Origin: DATBLE01 sp046734335 | Lineage (GTDB): Bacteria; Actinomycetota; Thermoleophilia; Gaiellales; Gaiellaceae | NCBI GenBank assembly: GCA_046734335.1 | Contig: JBKPRA010000128.1 | Location: forward strand, 1 to 6,612 | Direction of reading: 5' to 3' | DNA length: 6,612 nt | Shown here: positions 4,805 through 6,612 of the stretch, piece after piece | Position numbering within the stretch: the first letter of the stretch is position 1 | Layout of the letters: every line of letters begins with the position of its first letter | Notes under the pieces: generated by a model | Seen by the model: the letters and a program-made list of their open reading frames with translations, nothing else | The model's database searches: none | What the model was told of the DNA's origin: nothing | Program-made: the position numbers and the translations under genes

Positions 4805-5917
4805 ATGCTGGAGTGCTCTGTCTGCAACCGGTTGTTCGACGGCGACTTCAGCGTGTTCGCGCCGCCCTATCAGGAGGCGTTCGACCGGATCGAGTGCGCG
4901 CGCCGGGCGGCCGCTTGGGGCGCTGATGAACGGTTGGCGCCTATTTTGCTGTCTTCGGTCGAAGCGCTGCGGCCGCACTCGGAGCCGCTCCCCGCGCTGG
5001 TCGGTCGTCGATTGAGTATCGCTGTGCTCGCCGTCTCTGCTCTGGTTCCAGCTCAGGCGGCGCTGGCAGGTGGCGCTGCGTTGCTGACGGGCGGAACTGC
5101 TGCATCGGTCTATCTCGTCGCGAAGCCGGCCCCAGGCGCGCAGGCATTGAAGCCAGCCGTACGGATGCAATCCTCGACGGCATCGAGGGCAACCTCGCCG
5201 CAGATTCTGGCCAGATCGGTCGTCGCTGCCCCGGCCGCTTCCTCGCAGAGAGAGGGACTCGCCAGCCCGGAGCGCGTGCCGGCTCCGCGCCGTGTCAGTC
5301 GAGACAAGGTCGCGCTCCAGCCGCAGATTTCGGTCGTTCGAGACGCAACGGTTGCCAAGCTGCCGTCGCGTCCGGTACGCGGCGAGCCCGCTATTCGACA
5401 GCGGCCGACTCAGAACTCGACAGAGCCGCCGACTGCCACACCCATGCCCATGCCGAGTCCCGAGCCGACATCGCGGCCGAGGCCGAAGCCAGCCGACGCT
5501 CAACAGCCGAGGGACACTGGGAAGCCGAGGTACACCCGGAACCCGGCGGACGGTCAGGAGCCGAGGCACACGCAGAAGCCGAAGCCGGAGGACACCAAGA
5601 AGCCGAAGGACACCGAGAAGCCGAAGGACAACGAGAAGCCAATAGACAGTCACAAGCCGAGGGACAAGCCGACAAATACCTCGAAGTCCAATCCTTCAGC
5701 CACGAAAACGCCACCCGTCGACCACCCGTCACCGCCCAATCGGAAAGAGGCGTCTCCGGCTGCTCCAGAGTCTCAACCGTCCACAGCGACGCCATCGACG
5801 AACTCCGAGCCACCGCCCCACGGGCCGCCCGACGGGCAGCCGCGCCCATCAGACGAGAACGGCAGCCATGGCGAGGGCAACGGCAATGGGAACCACGGCG
5901 GCGGGGGCGGCCACTGA
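4805..5917 (+). CDS. CxxC-motif membrane-associated protein with Pro/Lys-rich repeat tail, function unknown
   Basis: This is a 370-residue protein that I do not recognise. Residues 1-36 carry Cys4-x2-Cys7 and Cys31 in CSVCNRLFDGDFSVF...FDRIECARR. This could be a small treble-clef or TRASH-like metal site, although a fourth ligand is not obvious. Residues about 69-106 are hydrophobic (one long or two short membrane segments, including ALVPAQAALAGGAALLTGG). The remaining roughly 260 residues are low-complexity and probably disordered: first Ala/Ser/Arg/Val-rich, then Pro/Lys/Asp/Thr hexapeptide repeats, then Pro/Ser/Thr-rich, ending in a Gly/Asn/His tail. An extracytoplasmic or wall-spanning tail with a cytoplasmic CxxC head is possible. 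The ATG at 4805 follows GAGGA with no spacing, which is poor. The frame also opens at TTG 4733, overlapping the HNH-frame stop. Start choice is uncertain; a probable terminator follows. Confidence 0.7.
   Translation: MLECSVCNRLFDGDFSVFAPPYQEAFDRIECARRAAAWGADERLAPILLSSVEALRPHSEPLPALVGRRLSIAVLAVSALVPAQAALAGGAALLTGGTAASVYLVAKPAPGAQALKPAVRMQSSTASRATSPQILARSVVAAPAASSQREGLASPERVPAPRRVSRDKVALQPQISVVRDATVAKLPSRPVRGEPAIRQRPTQNSTEPPTATPMPMPSPEPTSRPRPKPADAQQPRDTGKPRYTRNPADGQEPRHTQKPKPEDTKKPKDTEKPKDNEKPIDSHKPRDKPTNTSKSNPSATKTPPVDHPSPPNRKEASPAAPESQPSTATPSTNSEPPPHGPPDGQPRPSDENGSHGEGNGNGNHGGGGGH
5501..5668 (+). repeat. Nine-unit 18-bp coding repeat (hexapeptide x-K-P-K/R-D-T)
   Basis: Tandem in-frame units read QQPRDT, GKPRYT, RNPADG, QEPRHT, QKPKPEDT, KKPKDT, EKPKDN, EKPIDS and HKPRDK. 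The fifth unit (5573-5596) carries 6 extra bases. Units six and seven (5597-5632) are nearly identical in DNA, which implies recent slippage; the outer units are more diverged. Confidence 0.85.
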
Positions 5918-5950
5918 GTCAGAGCACGCGCCGCCGTCCGCTCGTCACGG

Positions 5951-5988
5951 CTGCCACCCGCTGGCCGCATGGCGGTAGGGCGTTTTTT
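5951..5988 (+). terminator. Probable Rho-independent terminator
   Basis: CCGCT (5958-5962) pairs with GGCGG (5971-5975, including one G-U pair) around an 8-nt loop. The stem can extend through bulges by GCC (5953-5955) with GGC (5979-5981). A run of six T at 5983-5988 follows directly. It lies 33 nt after the stop of the repeat-tailed protein gene and would end its transcript. Confidence 0.6.
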
Positions 5989-6225
5989 GAGCCAAACACC
6001 GCGCGGTACCCCGCGGAGTTCCATTTCCATCCCCTTCCCTCCCCGAAAATGGATCGAGTCGGATCGGCACCGATCGAGCGATTGCCGCGTGGGTCAAGCT
6101 GTCTCGGGAGTTGCGTGGTTACGGTGCGGCGCACAAGGCGCGCCGGCGGCGCCCCACCGCGTTTGTCGCCTCGGTCTACTACGATCCGGCCCGAGCAGTC
6201 GGTTATCCGAGCAGGGGGGAAAACG
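5989..6225 (+). other. Intergenic region before the SRPBCC gene, with a possible HNH-like scrap
   Basis: No intact gene is seen. CCGCG at 5999-6003 and CGCGG at 6013-6017 could form a 5-bp hairpin. In one plus-strand frame, about 6111-6158 encodes RGYGAAHKARRRR followed by AFVAS, reminiscent of the N-terminal part of small HNH nucleases, but no CxxC or DH motif follows. The promoter of the downstream gene should lie here; I cannot pick convincing -35/-10 boxes. Confidence 0.35.
6214..6220 (+). promoter_or_regulatory. Ribosome binding site of the SRPBCC gene
   Basis: GGGGGGA at 6214-6220 lies 5 nt before the ATG at 6226 and fixes that start. It is the clearest purine-rich site in the window. 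Confidence 0.65.
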
Positions 6226-6612
6226 ATGATCAAGATCGAGCACTCGGTTGTCGTCGACCGTCCAGTGGAGGAGGTCTTCGCCTACGCGACGGATGTCTCG
6301 AAGGTGCCCGAGTGGCAGACGAGCGCGCTCGAGGCACGCGTCGATGGGCCGATGCAACCCGGCGCCACGGGTGCCATCGTGCGCAAGTTCCTCGGCCGAC
6401 GCATGGAGTCGACGGTGAGGTTCGACGAGTACGAACCGCCGCGGAAGTTCGCCATCGAATCGACATCAGGACCGGTGCAGTTCCACGTCCACCAAACCTA
6501 CGAGTCCGAGGGCGCAGGGGCGCGTATCAACATCGTCATGGAAGGTGAGCCGGGCGGCTTCTTCAAGCTCGCCGAGCCGCTCGTCCAGCGGGCCATCAAG
6601 CGTGAGATGGAG
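6226..6612 (+). CDS. SRPBCC/polyketide cyclase-like protein, 3' end outside the window
   Basis: The first 129 codons are open to the window edge. The start MIKIEHSVVVDRPVEEVFAY, followed by DVSKVPEWQT, is the hallmark of the SRPBCC (START/Bet v 1-like) fold: a first beta strand, then a helix with PxEEVFAY, then a D-x-x-x-x-x-W turn. Later strands also fit, such as MESTVRFDEYEPPRKFAIES and FHVHQTYESEGAGARINIVME. The closing Pro-Leu-Val-x-Arg-Ala-Ile-Lys-Arg-Glu-Met-Glu helix is the usual long C-terminal helix that closes the hydrophobic cavity, so only a short part (about 10-25 residues by family length) is probably missing. Proteins of this type bind hydrophobic small molecules or act as cyclases or dehydratases; the ligand cannot be inferred. 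It is cytoplasmic, with no signal peptide. The terminator near 5988 makes it the start of a new transcription unit. Confidence 0.88.
   Translation, partial: MIKIEHSVVVDRPVEEVFAYATDVSKVPEWQTSALEARVDGPMQPGATGAIVRKFLGRRMESTVRFDEYEPPRKFAIESTSGPVQFHVHQTYESEGAGARINIVMEGEPGGFFKLAEPLVQRAIKREME

Noticed and set aside
4640..5653. A 337-codon minus-strand open frame with Leu/Arg repeats
   Set aside because: The repeats mirror the 18-bp coding repeat of the plus-strand gene, and the rest has no domain-like features.
5501..5668. CRISPR-like array
   Set aside because: Units are contiguous 18-bp in-frame coding repeats without spacers.

Overview
The window is GC-rich bacterial DNA with strong G/C preference at third codon positions and dense genes on both strands. 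The pth-rplY pair, the acidic-tailed CTC-type L25 and the style of the membrane and secreted proteins suggest a high-GC actinobacterium, plausibly of the Thermoleophilia (Gaiellales/Solirubrobacterales). That placement is inference; there is no rRNA or other strong taxonomic marker here.

Layout. (1) 142-1184, plus strand: two adjacent genes for small polytopic membrane proteins. The first is DUF2269-like and carries an internal, diverged 37-residue tandem duplication. (2) 1181-2491, minus strand: a two-gene translation unit, rplY (ribosomal protein L25/CTC) followed by pth (peptidyl-tRNA hydrolase). pth is convergent with the membrane pair, and the two stop codons share a palindromic CTAG. 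(3) 2492-3029: a gene-poor stretch ending in a frameshifted membrane-protein relic on the plus strand. (4) 3030-3692, minus strand: a secreted protein with a carbohydrate-binding-like (jelly-roll) appearance. (5) 3890-4736: a decayed mobile-element scar. It holds the C-terminal catalytic part of a tyrosine recombinase (minus strand, headless and frameshifted), which abuts an excisionase-like helix-turn-helix start joined in frame to an HNH endonuclease (plus strand). The HNH gene is itself broken by a frameshift in a CG dinucleotide run. (6) 4805-5917, plus strand: an unrecognised 370-residue protein with an N-terminal CxxC...C motif, a hydrophobic segment, and a long Pro/Lys-rich tail built on a hexapeptide repeat. 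A probable intrinsic terminator follows it. (7) 6226-end, plus strand: the first 129 codons of an SRPBCC/polyketide-cyclase-like protein, cut by the window edge.

How it fits together. rplY and pth are the only clear housekeeping genes and are probably co-transcribed; the pth ribosome binding site lies in the end of rplY. The two membrane genes look like a second operon. The stretch from about 2800 to 4740 appears to be an insertion and decay hotspot, with three broken genes flanking one intact secreted-protein gene. I see no complete new defence or mobile system. The most unusual items are the membrane protein whose duplication adds an odd number of helices, the back-to-back integrase/HNH relics, and the repeat-tailed CxxC membrane protein.
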